DNA from: Spartobacteria bacterium
Lineage (GTDB): Bacteria > Verrucomicrobiota > Verrucomicrobiia > Chthoniobacterales > UBA10450
Reading direction: 5' to 3'
Assembly: GCA_003169975.1 (NCBI GenBank)
Contig: PNAA01000033.1
Location: forward strand, 24,536 to 88,535
Length of the DNA: 64,000 nt
In this document: positions 1 to 8,090 of the stretch, in pieces
Numbering within the stretch: the first letter of the stretch is position 1
Layout: every line of letters starts with the position of its first letter
Program-made: the position numbers and the translations under genes
Notes under the pieces: generated by a model
Database searches by the model: none
Told to the model about the DNA's origin: nothing
The model's input: the letters and a program-made list of their open reading frames with translations, nothing else

Positions 1-1550
1 ATGATGAGACGCTTCAACGGTTCCGTCACAACGCAGATCTCATAGATCGCGAGCCGGCCTTGATAGCCGGTTTGGCGGCAATTTTCGCAGCCCGCGCCCC
101 GATAGTATTTGAAGTCGGGCGAAATCATTGCGCCAATTTCGTCAAGATACTCGACCGGATAGCCGACCACTTCCCGACAATCGGGACAGATGGTGCGGAC
201 GAGCCGCTGGGCAAGGAAAGCCTTCACGACCGAGGCGAGCAGGAACGGCTCGACATCCATGTCGAGCAAACGCGTGATGCCGCCGACGGCGTCGTTTGTG
301 TGCAGGGTGCTGAAGACGAGGTGACCGGTCATGGCGGCGCGGATGGAGATGTCCGCCGTCTCGACGTCGCGAATTTCTCCCACCATGACGACGTTCGGGT
401 CCTGGCGCAAAATGTGACGGAGACCCTTGGCGAAAGTGAGGTCGATCTCCGGTTTCACGTCGATCTGCGAGACGCCGGGCAAGCGATATTCGACCGGTTC
501 TTCGATCGTGATGATGCGGCGCTGGACCGAGTTGATGCTGCTGAGGAAGCAATAAAGGGAAGTCGATTTGCCACAGCCGGTCGGGCCGGTGATGAGGATG
601 ATTCCGTTAGGCAGGGCGAGCAGGTTGCGGATGGTCGTGCTCTGCTGCGGGCTCATGTCGAGGCGGTCAAAGCCGAATTGCTGCTCAGTGCGACTGAGCA
701 AGCGCAAGCTGATCGATTCGCCGTTGACCGTCGGGATGGTGGAAACGCGGACGTCAATAGTTTGCTCGGCGGATTGGAGATTGATGCGGCCGTCCTGCGG
801 GAGGCGGCGCTCCGCGATGTCCATGTGGGCCATCACTTTCAAGCGCGAGATGATGGCCGATTGCAGAAGACGCAATTGCGGCGGAACCGCGACTTCGTGC
901 AGGATGCCGTCGATGCGGTAACGAATGCGCAGATCGTTCTCGAGCGGCTCGACGTGAATGTCGGTCGCGCGTTCGTGGATCGCTTCGCGAATGATTTGGT
1001 TAACGAACTTCACGACCGAGGCATCGGGGTCGTCGGCGTTTAGGTCGGTGCTCGTCTCGATGTCCTGGAGCGCTTCGAAGGAGCGGTTGGTTTTGAGAAT
1101 TTCGTCGAACGTCTCCGCGCCCACGCCGTAGAGCGTCTTCATCGCGCGCAGGATTTGCCCGCGCGGCACGAGCACCCACTCGGCCGGTTTGCTCAGCAGT
1201 TGGGAGGCAAGCTGCCGGCCGGTCGAGTTAAACAAATCGTAGGTCGCGAGCACGACCGCGTTCTCCTTGATCTCGATCGGCAGAATATGATGCTGAAAGA
1301 CGAAGCGGCTCGGCAGGACGAGCAAGGTGGCGCGCTCGATCTTCTTCGCGTCGATCGAGATGACCGGCACGCTGAAGAGCTCGCCGATCGCGTTCAGGAA
1401 CTTTTGTTCGTCGACCTTGCCGGAGTTGAGAACCTCGGCCGTCCATGAGTTGCCGTTCAGGTTGGTGGTCAGCGCGGCCGCGTCTTCGCGCGTCGGCACA
1501 CCGCTGGCGAGGAGGATGTCGACGAGTGATTTACTAAGGTTCGGACTCAT
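1..1550 (-). CDS. gspE: type II secretion / pilus assembly ATPase GspE (3' end beyond window)
   Basis: Cytoplasmic hexameric ATPase that powers pseudopilus assembly by the type II secretion system. I translated the reverse strand directly: ATG at 1550-1548 opens a frame that stays open to the window edge (about 516 codons). The N-terminal MshEN-like region is followed by the family motif SVVKFVNQIIREAIHERATD, Walker A GPTGCGKS near residue 322, the Asp/His-box region around VVMVGEIRD near 385, and the CPDC ... CENC zinc tetracysteine near 456-487. The C-terminus lies outside the window. It begins 8 nt after the stop of the small peptidoglycan-binding gene, downstream of gspD, so the three look co-transcribed. 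PilB-type pilus ATPases are close relatives; the secretin neighbour favours GspE. Confidence 0.93.
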   Translation of the reverse strand, partial: MSPNLSKSLVDILLASGVPTREDAAALTTNLNGNSWTAEVLNSGKVDEQKFLNAIGELFSVPVISIDAKKIERATLLVLPSRFVFQHHILPIEIKENAVVLATYDLFNSTGRQLASQLLSKPAEWVLVPRGQILRAMKTLYGVGAETFDEILKTNRSFEALQDIETSTDLNADDPDASVVKFVNQIIREAIHERATDIHVEPLENDLRIRYRIDGILHEVAVPPQLRLLQSAIISRLKVMAHMDIAERRLPQDGRINLQSAEQTIDVRVSTIPTVNGESISLRLLSRTEQQFGFDRLDMSPQQSTTIRNLLALPNGIILITGPTGCGKSTSLYCFLSSINSVQRRIITIEEPVEYRLPGVSQIDVKPEIDLTFAKGLRHILRQDPNVVMVGEIRDVETADISIRAAMTGHLVFSTLHTNDAVGGITRLLDMDVEPFLLASVVKAFLAQRLVRTICPDCREVVGYPVEYLDEIGAMISPDFKYYRGAGCENCRQTGYQGRLAIYEICVVTEPLKRLI

Positions 1551-1558
1551 GCCGCAAT

Positions 1559-1975
1559 CTAAGGCAAATGCAACGCTCTGCGAACCTGGCCGGTGAGAGT
1601 GCCGGTCACGAACAGGGAATAGTTTTTTTGCATCCGCGCGATCGCGTCGCGGACTTGATCAGAGAAAACTCCATTGATCGGGCCGCAATAGTAGCCGAGG
1701 CGACGCAAAGAAGACTGGAGTGCGCCGACGTAAGCCGGATCGGAGATCAGGCTTTCTCCCGACTCGAAATAATAGGGGAAGCGGCAATCATGGCGGGGTG
1801 CGGAGTCGGTTCGATCCAGCGTCGGGCCCTGGTGGAGCAGCCCATACTCATCTCGAGCGGCCAATGGATCACTAGAATGATAAAGTCTGTCAAAAAAAAA
1901 TGTTCCGTCCGCAAAACAGGCCTGCGGGATACAAAACGACACCGCCAAAACAAAGAGAGCAACAACTCGGTTCAT
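1559..1975 (-). CDS. small secreted peptidoglycan-binding-like protein between gspD and gspE
   Basis: A 138-residue protein with a clear signal peptide (residues 1-22, MNRVVALFVLAVSF then a cleavable A-D junction). The C-terminal half (about 75-138) resembles the peptidoglycan_binding_1 helical repeat: LRRLGYYCGPINGVFSDQVR matches the usual pattern of a short Gly-Tyr-x-x-Gly-Pro-Ile-x-Gly loop followed by a helix. Two larger proteins at 21.4-22.9 kb carry the same module. It starts 9 nt after the gspD stop and ends 8 nt before gspE, so it is probably part of the secretion operon, perhaps helping to anchor or gate the machine in the cell wall. That role is inference; only the fold resemblance is seen. 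Confidence 0.75.
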   Translation of the reverse strand: MNRVVALFVLAVSFCIPQACFADGTFFFDRLYHSSDPLAARDEYGLLHQGPTLDRTDSAPRHDCRFPYYFESGESLISDPAYVGALQSSLRRLGYYCGPINGVFSDQVRDAIARMQKNYSLFVTGTLTGQVRRALHLP

Positions 1976-1984
1976 GATGGGACG

Positions 1985-4270
1985 CTATCGTTGCGGCGGA
2001 AGATCGGGTGGCGGCAGTTGTTTTCCATCGGCCGGCGGCGGGCAATCGGGACAATCGTCCTGTTCCAGGTCAGGCCCGAAATGAGTCCGGTCCTCGTGTT
2101 TTTGACGGAGGCGATAGGAGTCCAATTTCGTCAGAGTTACCTCCGGGTGCATCAAAATAATCAGTTCATTTCGCATCTTGGATTTGGTCGTGCTCCGGAA
2201 AAGGGCCCCAACCAGCGGGAGGCGATCTAATATCGGGACTCCAGTTCGATTGTCTTGCTTGTTGTCTTGGATCAGTCCGCCCAGAACAATGGTGGCGCCA
2301 CTCGGCGCCGATACGGTCGAGCGGATATAGCGTGTCGCAATGTTCGGGATGGAATTGCCAGAGATCACGGTGGTACCAGCTAAGCTGTCAATCTTCTGCA
2401 AAATATCGAGCGAGACCTCATTCTCAGAGTTGATGAGCGGCACCACTTCGAGTTGGAGCGCCACTTTCTTGAACTCAATATTTGATTGCTGCGCGAGCCC
2501 GGTGTTGATGAAGCCGCTGCCGGTCGTATTTGAGATCGTACTTACCGGAACGGGGATCTCCGTTCCTGAAGCAATAATCGCCTTTTTGTTGTTGCTCGTA
2601 AAGACCATCGGCCGCGAAATCACCTTGAATTTCCCAGTCGAATCAAGCGCATGCACAAGGGCCGTGAGACCAGCGGCGACAGAGACATAAACGTTGGTGC
2701 CGGATCCCACGTTTTGAAGAATATTACCGAAGTTAACCAAGCCTCCGGGATCAAGGATTCCATTAACCGGGGCAGCGGAAGCAGCAGCAGAAGGACCCGG
2801 GATGGCCACGGAGGTGTTGCGCGAAATGGCCACCGCCGAGTTACTATGCTTCAGAAAATAATCGACGCCGAATTCCTCATCGTTGGTCAGCTGCAACTCG
2901 CCAATCACGGTGCTGAGGGCGACCTGGGGCGCCCTCACATCCATTTCGTCGAGGATCTTGGAAACCTTCACCACCACGTCGCGATTGCCGAGGACAATGA
3001 TCGAGTTGGCGCGCGCGTCGGCGATCAGCTTGGTGTTGCCGACCGTGACCGCCTGCGGCGCGGTGTCGACCGGTTGCGTGGTCAACTCTTCGGTCACTTG
3101 CAGCGTGCTGTCGCCTCCGGTGCCGGAGGTGCCGCCAGTGCTTGATTGATTGGTCGGGGGCGTCGGATTGGCCCGTGGGTTCCGCCCCTGCTGTTGCCCC
3201 GGAGCGCCCTGCCCCTGCTGGTTCTGATCGCCCGGCTCGGTCAACGCCTGTACCAACACCGGCAGGACCTCGGCCGCTGCGATATATTTTAGCGGACGTG
3301 TCACCGGCTTGCCGAACTCGACGTTGGCATCAAACTCCCCGATCAACTTCTCGATGAAAGGCAGATTGATCGGCCGGGTGATGACGTGGATTCGGTTGGT
3401 GCGCACGTCGGCTTCGAGCTTGATCTTGCCGACGATGAGTGAATCCTCCGAAAGCACCGCCGAGCCTTCATCGTCGTTGCCCTGCGGCACCCCGGGCGGC
3501 ACGACGCCACGGATGGTGCGGATATTTCCGCCGGGCTGTCCCTGCTGGTTCCCTTTGTCGAAAATCTCCTTCATCATGTCGACCACCTTGGTCGCGTCGG
3601 CCCGCTCCAGCTTGATGAATTCGCTCTTCACTTCGGCCGGGGGGGTGTCGATTTGTTCGACCATCTTCACCAGTTTGCGGAGAACGTCCGCGCTTTGCGT
3701 CACCAGCAGGCTCGAAGACTTGGGCAACGCCAGGATCGGCGCCTGCCCGCCAATGCCCGCCAGATATTGCGCGAGCACTTGCTGGAGCTCCTGCGGGTCG
3801 GCGTAATTCAACTTGAAGAGGAAGCTGACCACCTTCGCGCCGGGCGGGATATCCGCGGGATCGGAGAAAATCGGCACCGCGGCCGCGCGGGGATTCTTAT
3901 TAATCCCGATGACCTCGATAATGTCGCCTTCCGCAGGCACGAGCGAGAACCCGTTCAAGGCCAGGTTCATCTCGATGATCTTGATTGCCTCTTCCCGCGG
4001 CACCGGTTTGGCGATGAAGATGTTCACCTTGCCCTGGACGTTGTTGTCCATCACCAGCTTCTTGCCCGTGAGATTTTCGTAAAGGTGCAGGACGTCGAGC
4101 ACGTCGCTGTTTGGGTATTGCATTGTCACCATGTCGACGGCCCGGTTCGGCAAGCCGGGCCGGCCGGTGGCACCGAGCGGGACAAACGGCGTCGGCCTGG
4201 ACACCTGCCCAAAAGCGGCCACGGCAAGAAAAAACGACGGGGCGAGGCTGAAGAAGAGGCGGCGCAGCAC
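1985..4270 (-). CDS. gspD: type II secretion system secretin GspD
   Basis: Outer-membrane secretin, 761 aa, forming the exit pore of the type II secretion system. It has a signal peptide (residues 1-22), an N0 domain (about 45-115, DVLDVLHLYENLTGKKLVMD), repeated N1-N3 domains containing the VEQIDTPPAEVKSEFIKLER type, a low-complexity Gln/Gly/Pro/Thr linker at about 355-395, then the secretin core with GATIVLGGLIQDNK and VPILDRLPLVGALFRS, and LIILMHPEVTL near the end. The start is GTG; a TAA lies a few codons upstream in frame, so no earlier start is possible. First gene of the gspD - peptidoglycan-binding - gspE run. The Asn/Gln-rich linker is longer than in Escherichia GspD. No pilotin gene is visible. 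Confidence 0.95.
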   Translation of the reverse strand: MLRRLFFSLAPSFFLAVAAFGQVSRPTPFVPLGATGRPGLPNRAVDMVTMQYPNSDVLDVLHLYENLTGKKLVMDNNVQGKVNIFIAKPVPREEAIKIIEMNLALNGFSLVPAEGDIIEVIGINKNPRAAAVPIFSDPADIPPGAKVVSFLFKLNYADPQELQQVLAQYLAGIGGQAPILALPKSSSLLVTQSADVLRKLVKMVEQIDTPPAEVKSEFIKLERADATKVVDMMKEIFDKGNQQGQPGGNIRTIRGVVPPGVPQGNDDEGSAVLSEDSLIVGKIKLEADVRTNRIHVITRPINLPFIEKLIGEFDANVEFGKPVTRPLKYIAAAEVLPVLVQALTEPGDQNQQGQGAPGQQQGRNPRANPTPPTNQSSTGGTSGTGGDSTLQVTEELTTQPVDTAPQAVTVGNTKLIADARANSIIVLGNRDVVVKVSKILDEMDVRAPQVALSTVIGELQLTNDEEFGVDYFLKHSNSAVAISRNTSVAIPGPSAAASAAPVNGILDPGGLVNFGNILQNVGSGTNVYVSVAAGLTALVHALDSTGKFKVISRPMVFTSNNKKAIIASGTEIPVPVSTISNTTGSGFINTGLAQQSNIEFKKVALQLEVVPLINSENEVSLDILQKIDSLAGTTVISGNSIPNIATRYIRSTVSAPSGATIVLGGLIQDNKQDNRTGVPILDRLPLVGALFRSTTKSKMRNELIILMHPEVTLTKLDSYRLRQKHEDRTHFGPDLEQDDCPDCPPPADGKQLPPPDLPPQR

Positions 4271-4375
4271 GCGCTTATGTAATTGTTCGCCGCCCCGAGG
4301 TCAACCAATTCTCCTAGGAGAACGCTCGACTGGTTGTGGAAATTGCGGAATGCTCGGCACATGCGGAACATCCAC

Positions 4376-4798
4376 ATGCGACTGCTCATTAGTTCGTTAG
4401 GCACGCTCCTCGCCCTGGCCGCGGTCGCCGCGGCGGCCGCGCCGGATCCCATTCGCGCCGTGCTCGACGCCCAGGCGGCGGCCTGGAACCGCGGCGATAT
4501 CGACGGCTTCATGCAAGGCTACGCGCACTCGTCCCGGACAACCTTCGTCTCGGGCGACGAAGTGACCCGCGGCTGGCAGACGGTGCGCGATCGTTATGCC
4601 AAAAAATACGATAGCCCCGTGAAAATGGGCCGGCTGACCTTTTCCGGCCTGACGATCACGAAGCTCTGTGATGATGCCGCGATCGTCCTCGGCAGCTGGA
4701 GTCTGCGGCGCAAGAAAGATCAGCCGCATGGGAAATTCACGCTCCTTTTCCGCCGCCTGCCCGAGGGCTGGCGGATCGTGCTGGATCACACGTCGTAA
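4376..4798 (+). CDS. secreted SnoaL/DUF4440-like NTF2-fold protein
   Basis: A 140-residue protein starting at ATG 4376, chosen because it gives a clean signal peptide (MRLLISSLGTLLALAAVAAA); the frame is open further upstream but overlaps the gspD start region. The mature part matches the NTF2-like / DUF4440 pattern: IRAVLDAQAAAWNRGDIDGF, a central W-x-x-V-R-D-R-Y-x-x-K-Y segment, and a C-terminal strand WRIVLDHTS. Such proteins form small cone-shaped dimers; some are enzymes and most have no known substrate. It is divergent from gspD and convergent with mpl, so it is probably monocistronic. It contains one TCGTTAGGC element (4394-4402). Function unknown. Confidence 0.8.
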   Translation: MRLLISSLGTLLALAAVAAAAAPDPIRAVLDAQAAAWNRGDIDGFMQGYAHSSRTTFVSGDEVTRGWQTVRDRYAKKYDSPVKMGRLTFSGLTITKLCDDAAIVLGSWSLRRKKDQPHGKFTLLFRRLPEGWRIVLDHTS

Positions 4799-4829
4799 GC
4801 TAATGAAAGCGGTGCATTCTGCTCCAGAG

Positions 4830-6218
4830 TCAACCGCGCAGTGCGTCCAGCAACTTCCCATGAATTCCGTCAAACCCGCCGTTGCTGAAAATCGTCACCA
4901 CATCGTTAGGCTGGAGGAGCGGCACGATCCGCTCGACGATCGCGGCCGCGTCGCGCTCGTAAAATGCCATCCGGCCCGCCGCCGCGATCGCGGCGACGAC
5001 CGCTTCCGGGTGGAGCCGTTCCTCCGGCGGAATCTGCTCGAGGGCCGCGATCTGCGCGATGAAAACGCCGTCGGCCAGTTGCAGGGCTTCGGGCAACTGC
5101 TGCTGAAACACCGCGCGCCGCGTCGTGTTCGAGCGCGGCTCGAAGATCGCCCAGAGCCGTTGCCCCGGATAACGATGCCGCAGCGCGCCTAACGTCTCGC
5201 GAATCGCGGTCGGATGATGCCCGAAATCGTCGATCACCGTCACCCCGCGCTCCGTGCCCCGCACCTCCTGCCGACGCGCGATCCCCTCGAAGCTGGTGAG
5301 CGCGGTCTGGATCACTTCTGGGGTGAGACCGTAGAAGCGGGCCGCGACCGCCGCCATGGCGGCGTTGCGGACGTTGAACTCGCCGAAGAGTGGCGAGTCA
5401 AAGGTCGTCTCGCCTAACGAAAAGCGGGAGCCCTTGGCCGAGGAGCTGACGTCGCGAATCCGCTCCGCGCAATTCTCCGAGAAACCCACCGCCACGATCG
5501 GGGCGAGGCATTCGCGCGCGACTTCGACGCAGTTCGCGTCGTCCCCGTTGAGCAGGATCATCCCGTTCTGCGGCACGATGTTGACCAGTCGGCGAAAGCT
5601 CAGCTTCACCGCCGCGAGATCGTCGAAAATATCCGCGTGATCGAACTCGATATTGTTGATCACGAGGAGTTCCGGCAGGTAGTGAATGAACTTGGAGCGC
5701 TTGTCGAAAAACGCCGAGTCATACTCGTCGCCCTCGATCACGAAATACTTCGAGTCGTTGAAGAGCGCGCCCTGTCCCAGATTGCGCGGCAGACCGCCGA
5801 TCATATAGCCAGGCTCCAATTCCCCGACCGTCAGCATCCAGGTGAGCAGCGCCGTCGTCGTCGTTTTCCCGTGCGTTCCGGTGACGACGAGATTGTGCCG
5901 GCCGCGGAGGAAAAATTCTTTCAGCACTTCGGAGAGCGACAGATAATAAAGCTTCCGGTTGAGGATCGCTTCCACTTCCGGGTTGCCGCGCTTGATCGCG
6001 TTGCCGATCACCACCACCTCGGCATCGTCAGGCAAATTCTCCGCCTGATACGGCTCGGTCAGCGGGATCCCTTTGGCGCGGAGGAAGTCGGACATCGGGG
6101 GATAAACCTTTTCATCCGACCCGGTGACGATACAGCCCCGATCGCGCAAAGCGGCGGCCACCGAACCCATCGCCGTCCCGCAGATTCCGAGGAAATGGAA
6201 ATGCCGGGGCTGCTTCAC
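4830..6218 (-). CDS. mpl: UDP-N-acetylmuramate:L-Ala-gamma-D-Glu-meso-DAP ligase
   Basis: Murein-recycling ligase that joins recovered tripeptide to UDP-MurNAc in the cytoplasm. Length 462 aa, close to characterised Mpl proteins. The N-terminal UDP-binding Rossmann motif HFLGICGTAMGSVA, the Mur-ligase P-loop GTHGKTTTT (residues 114-122), EGDEYDSAFFDKRSKF, INNIEFDHADIF and the C-terminal DDFGHHPTAI and EPRSNT motifs are all present; the combination of GTAM and EYDSAFFDKRSKF is diagnostic of Mpl rather than MurC. The GTG start is supported by an AGAGGTG ribosome site 5-7 nt upstream. It carries three TCGTTAGGC-core elements (4904, 5188, 5413). It stands alone between convergent and divergent genes. 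Its presence implies meso-DAP peptidoglycan. Confidence 0.96.
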   Translation of the reverse strand: MKQPRHFHFLGICGTAMGSVAAALRDRGCIVTGSDEKVYPPMSDFLRAKGIPLTEPYQAENLPDDAEVVVIGNAIKRGNPEVEAILNRKLYYLSLSEVLKEFFLRGRHNLVVTGTHGKTTTTALLTWMLTVGELEPGYMIGGLPRNLGQGALFNDSKYFVIEGDEYDSAFFDKRSKFIHYLPELLVINNIEFDHADIFDDLAAVKLSFRRLVNIVPQNGMILLNGDDANCVEVARECLAPIVAVGFSENCAERIRDVSSSAKGSRFSLGETTFDSPLFGEFNVRNAAMAAVAARFYGLTPEVIQTALTSFEGIARRQEVRGTERGVTVIDDFGHHPTAIRETLGALRHRYPGQRLWAIFEPRSNTTRRAVFQQQLPEALQLADGVFIAQIAALEQIPPEERLHPEAVVAAIAAAGRMAFYERDAAAIVERIVPLLQPNDVVTIFSNGGFDGIHGKLLDALRG

Positions 6219-6277
6219 GCCCGCACCTCTAAGCTGATGGACAAACTTTTGCCAGCGACAGGCCCTCGCGAAAGTAA

Positions 6278-6656
6278 CAATCTGAGTCCGGTGAAGGCGT
6301 GATGATCGCGGGCACCATCATCGGCGGAACCGCGGCGGAGACATTGGTCTTTCGCGGGCTCGGTCCGTCGCTCGCCACCGACCGATTGGGGATCAGCGAT
6401 CCGTTGCCGAACCCGATGCTGCAATTGGTGAATTCCCAAGGCACAACCTTGTTTACCAACGCCGATTGGCAGGACACACAAGCGGCGGAGATCACCGCCG
6501 CTGGCCTGGCTCCGACTAACCCCCTGGCGGCCGGTATCCGTCAACCTTGCTCCCGGCAGTTACACCGCGCTCTTGTTCGATGCCCTCGGAGCGACCGGCA
6601 TCGGTTTGCTGGAAATTCATAATATCACGAGCAGCCAGCCCGTAAGGAGAAAATAA
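6278..6656 (+). pseudogene. relic of a secreted-protein C-terminal domain, broken by a one-base frameshift
   Basis: The first frame (6278 onward) reads GVMIAGTIIGGTAAETLVFR, GLGPSLA, PNPMLQL, NADWQDTQAAEI and GLAPTNPLAA. This is the C-terminal module commonly found at the end of large secreted verrucomicrobial proteins (family pattern: VLIRALGPSL ... DNW.DTQ ... PGAYTAIV...G.ALVEVYD). At about 6533 an extra base moves the homology into the next frame, which continues VSVNLAPGSYTALLFDALG and TGIGLLEIHN to TAA 6654-6656. In-frame stops upstream (for example at 6275) remove any signal peptide or body of the protein. It is best read as the degraded tail of a lost gene; a sequencing error could explain the frameshift but not the missing 5' part. 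Confidence 0.7.
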
Positions 6657-6702
6657 TACGCCTGGTTCCTCTGCGGTAAGACATCGGGTCCGACCGTCAG
6701 GG

Positions 6703-7578
6703 ATGAAGAAGGTTTTCCTTTTCGTCGCCTTGCTCTGCACGGCGCAGATCGCAATGGGGCAGTCCGCACTGAGCCGGTCCAGGCCGACGCCAACCCCGCC
6801 GCCGCGAGTCGAGGTCTACGCCATCGCGAATGACGGCACGCAGCTCCAGTGGACCGTTTACACGCCGCCGGGCAAAGGGCCCTGGCCAGCCGTCCTCGTG
6901 ATTCACGGCGGTCTTTTTAGAGACGGGAGCTTTGCGGACCCGGGCGTGGTGCCATGCGCGCAAGACCTGGCCAACGCGGGTTACGTCGCGTTTGCGATCA
7001 ACTATCGCCTGGCCCCTCCGGGCTCCCTGCCGGGCCAGCGCTCGTTAGGCCGATCCCCCGACCAGTATAACGATGTTCACCTCGCCGTGCAGGCCGCGCG
7101 GGATGATTCCAGAAGCAATGGTCAAGTCGGCGCGGTCGGAGGCTCCGCCGGCGGGACGCACGCCGTCTGGGTCGCAGCGACGGGAACCGCCGGGGCTGAT
7201 CGACTGGACGTCGGCGTCAGCCTCTCGGGTGCCTACGATTTTTCCGACTTCACGCCCGATCCAGAATTGGCTCTCTTTATCGCCACCGTGACCAATTACG
7301 TCGGTGTTCCTTCGACTAACACCGCGGCGTTGCGCGCCGCATCTCCCGCCTGGGTCGTGAATAATACGGTTTCGCCGCTCCTCCTGGTCCAAACGGTGGG
7401 GGACTTAATGCCCGCCGCGCAGTTCGCAGACATGGTCGCGCAACTGAACGCCCACGGTGTCCGCAATTATACCGCGATGACGATTAGTGGCGCGCTCCAT
7501 TCCTTTGAGTACTGGCCGCAGATCAAGAGCACGGCGCTCGCCTTCCTCGCCTCGGGATTCGCCGGCAGGACGCACTGA
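6703..7578 (+). CDS. secreted alpha/beta hydrolase (HSL/esterase-like)
   Basis: A 291-residue exported hydrolase. Signal peptide 1-20 (MKKVFLFVALLCTAQIAMGQ), then a short proline-rich linker. The oxyanion motif HGG is at 68-70, the nucleophile elbow GGSAGG has Ser148, and likely acid and base are Asp234 (VGDLMP) and His266 (ALHSFEYW). This is the layout of hormone-sensitive-lipase/carboxylesterase-type enzymes (usual GDSAGG; here the Asp is Gly). Substrate unknown. It lies 47 nt after the frameshifted relic, which may be the remains of an upstream partner. A second, clearly related hydrolase sits at 61042-62016 inside the beta-strand surface-protein array, also with GGSSGGTHALW. Convergent with the next gene. 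Confidence 0.85.
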   Translation: MKKVFLFVALLCTAQIAMGQSALSRSRPTPTPPPRVEVYAIANDGTQLQWTVYTPPGKGPWPAVLVIHGGLFRDGSFADPGVVPCAQDLANAGYVAFAINYRLAPPGSLPGQRSLGRSPDQYNDVHLAVQAARDDSRSNGQVGAVGGSAGGTHAVWVAATGTAGADRLDVGVSLSGAYDFSDFTPDPELALFIATVTNYVGVPSTNTAALRAASPAWVVNNTVSPLLLVQTVGDLMPAAQFADMVAQLNAHGVRNYTAMTISGALHSFEYWPQIKSTALAFLASGFAGRTH

Positions 7579-7593
7579 TCGCCGCGCCAACAG

Positions 7594-7983
7594 TTATCGG
7601 TAAGCCGGGTCTGGAAACCGATCCGCATAGCGCAAACGCTCGATCAGGTTTGCCTTGCGGAGATTGGGATCGTTCCGGCGCAGGTATTGGTGCTCCCGGA
7701 GCGGAGTGAGGGCGACGATCGATCCATCCGGGAGCACTTCCTCCACCCGCAAATATTTATACGCGAGGTAATCATACGACTCGCCGTGTTCCGACGGATA
7801 GACCCGAAGCGCGTCCGGGCTCGGGCAGTTGGAAGTTTCCCGCACCCGATAGACAATCGGGGTACCGGTCCGCAATACCCCCCGCCGCGGAAAATGGCCT
7901 AACGAGTAAGCACCGCGACCGCAGACCAACCCGACGGTCGCCGGCAGCGCGACGAGAAAGAAAAGAAGCGAGAGTGTGACCAT
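7594..7983 (-). CDS. small membrane-anchored or secreted protein, unknown function
   Basis: A 129-residue protein with an N-terminal hydrophobic segment (residues 2-20, VTLSLLFFLVALPATVGLV) that could be a signal peptide or single anchor. The rest is charged and Tyr-rich (YDYLAYKYLRVEEVLPDGSIVALTPL), compatible with a small beta-rich extracytoplasmic domain. I do not recognise a family. Its ATG lies within the left arm of a perfect 9-bp hairpin (7980-8001), which may limit translation. It is convergent with the upstream hydrolase and divergent from trpS. One TCGTTAGGC element lies inside (7897-7905). Confidence 0.6.
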   Translation of the reverse strand: MVTLSLLFFLVALPATVGLVCGRGAYSLGHFPRRGVLRTGTPIVYRVRETSNCPSPDALRVYPSEHGESYDYLAYKYLRVEEVLPDGSIVALTPLREHQYLRRNDPNLRKANLIERLRYADRFPDPAYR

Positions 7984-8001
7984 GCTCGTTAGCGAGCATG
8001 G
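7980..8001. promoter_or_regulatory. perfect 9-bp hairpin with TTAG loop over a start codon
   Basis: CCATGCTCG, loop TTAG, CGAGCATGG. The reverse-strand ATG of the 7594-7983 gene (7983-7981) is inside the left arm, so the hairpin in mRNA would bury the start codon. It lies in the short region shared with the trpS promoter. No U-tract follows, which argues against a terminator. The regulatory role is inference. Confidence 0.4.
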
Positions 8002-8090
8002 GATATGCCGAGGGGCATGAGATTCTCGCCGGCAGCGTCATTGGCGGTTGAACGTTTCCCGGCCAGCGTGGAAACTGCCGGCCACCTCTC

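Noticed and set aside
60..1043. 327-codon open frame on the plus strand opposite gspE
   Set aside because: It is antisense to a clear GspE frame with Walker and zinc motifs and has no recognisable domain; a GC-rich shadow.
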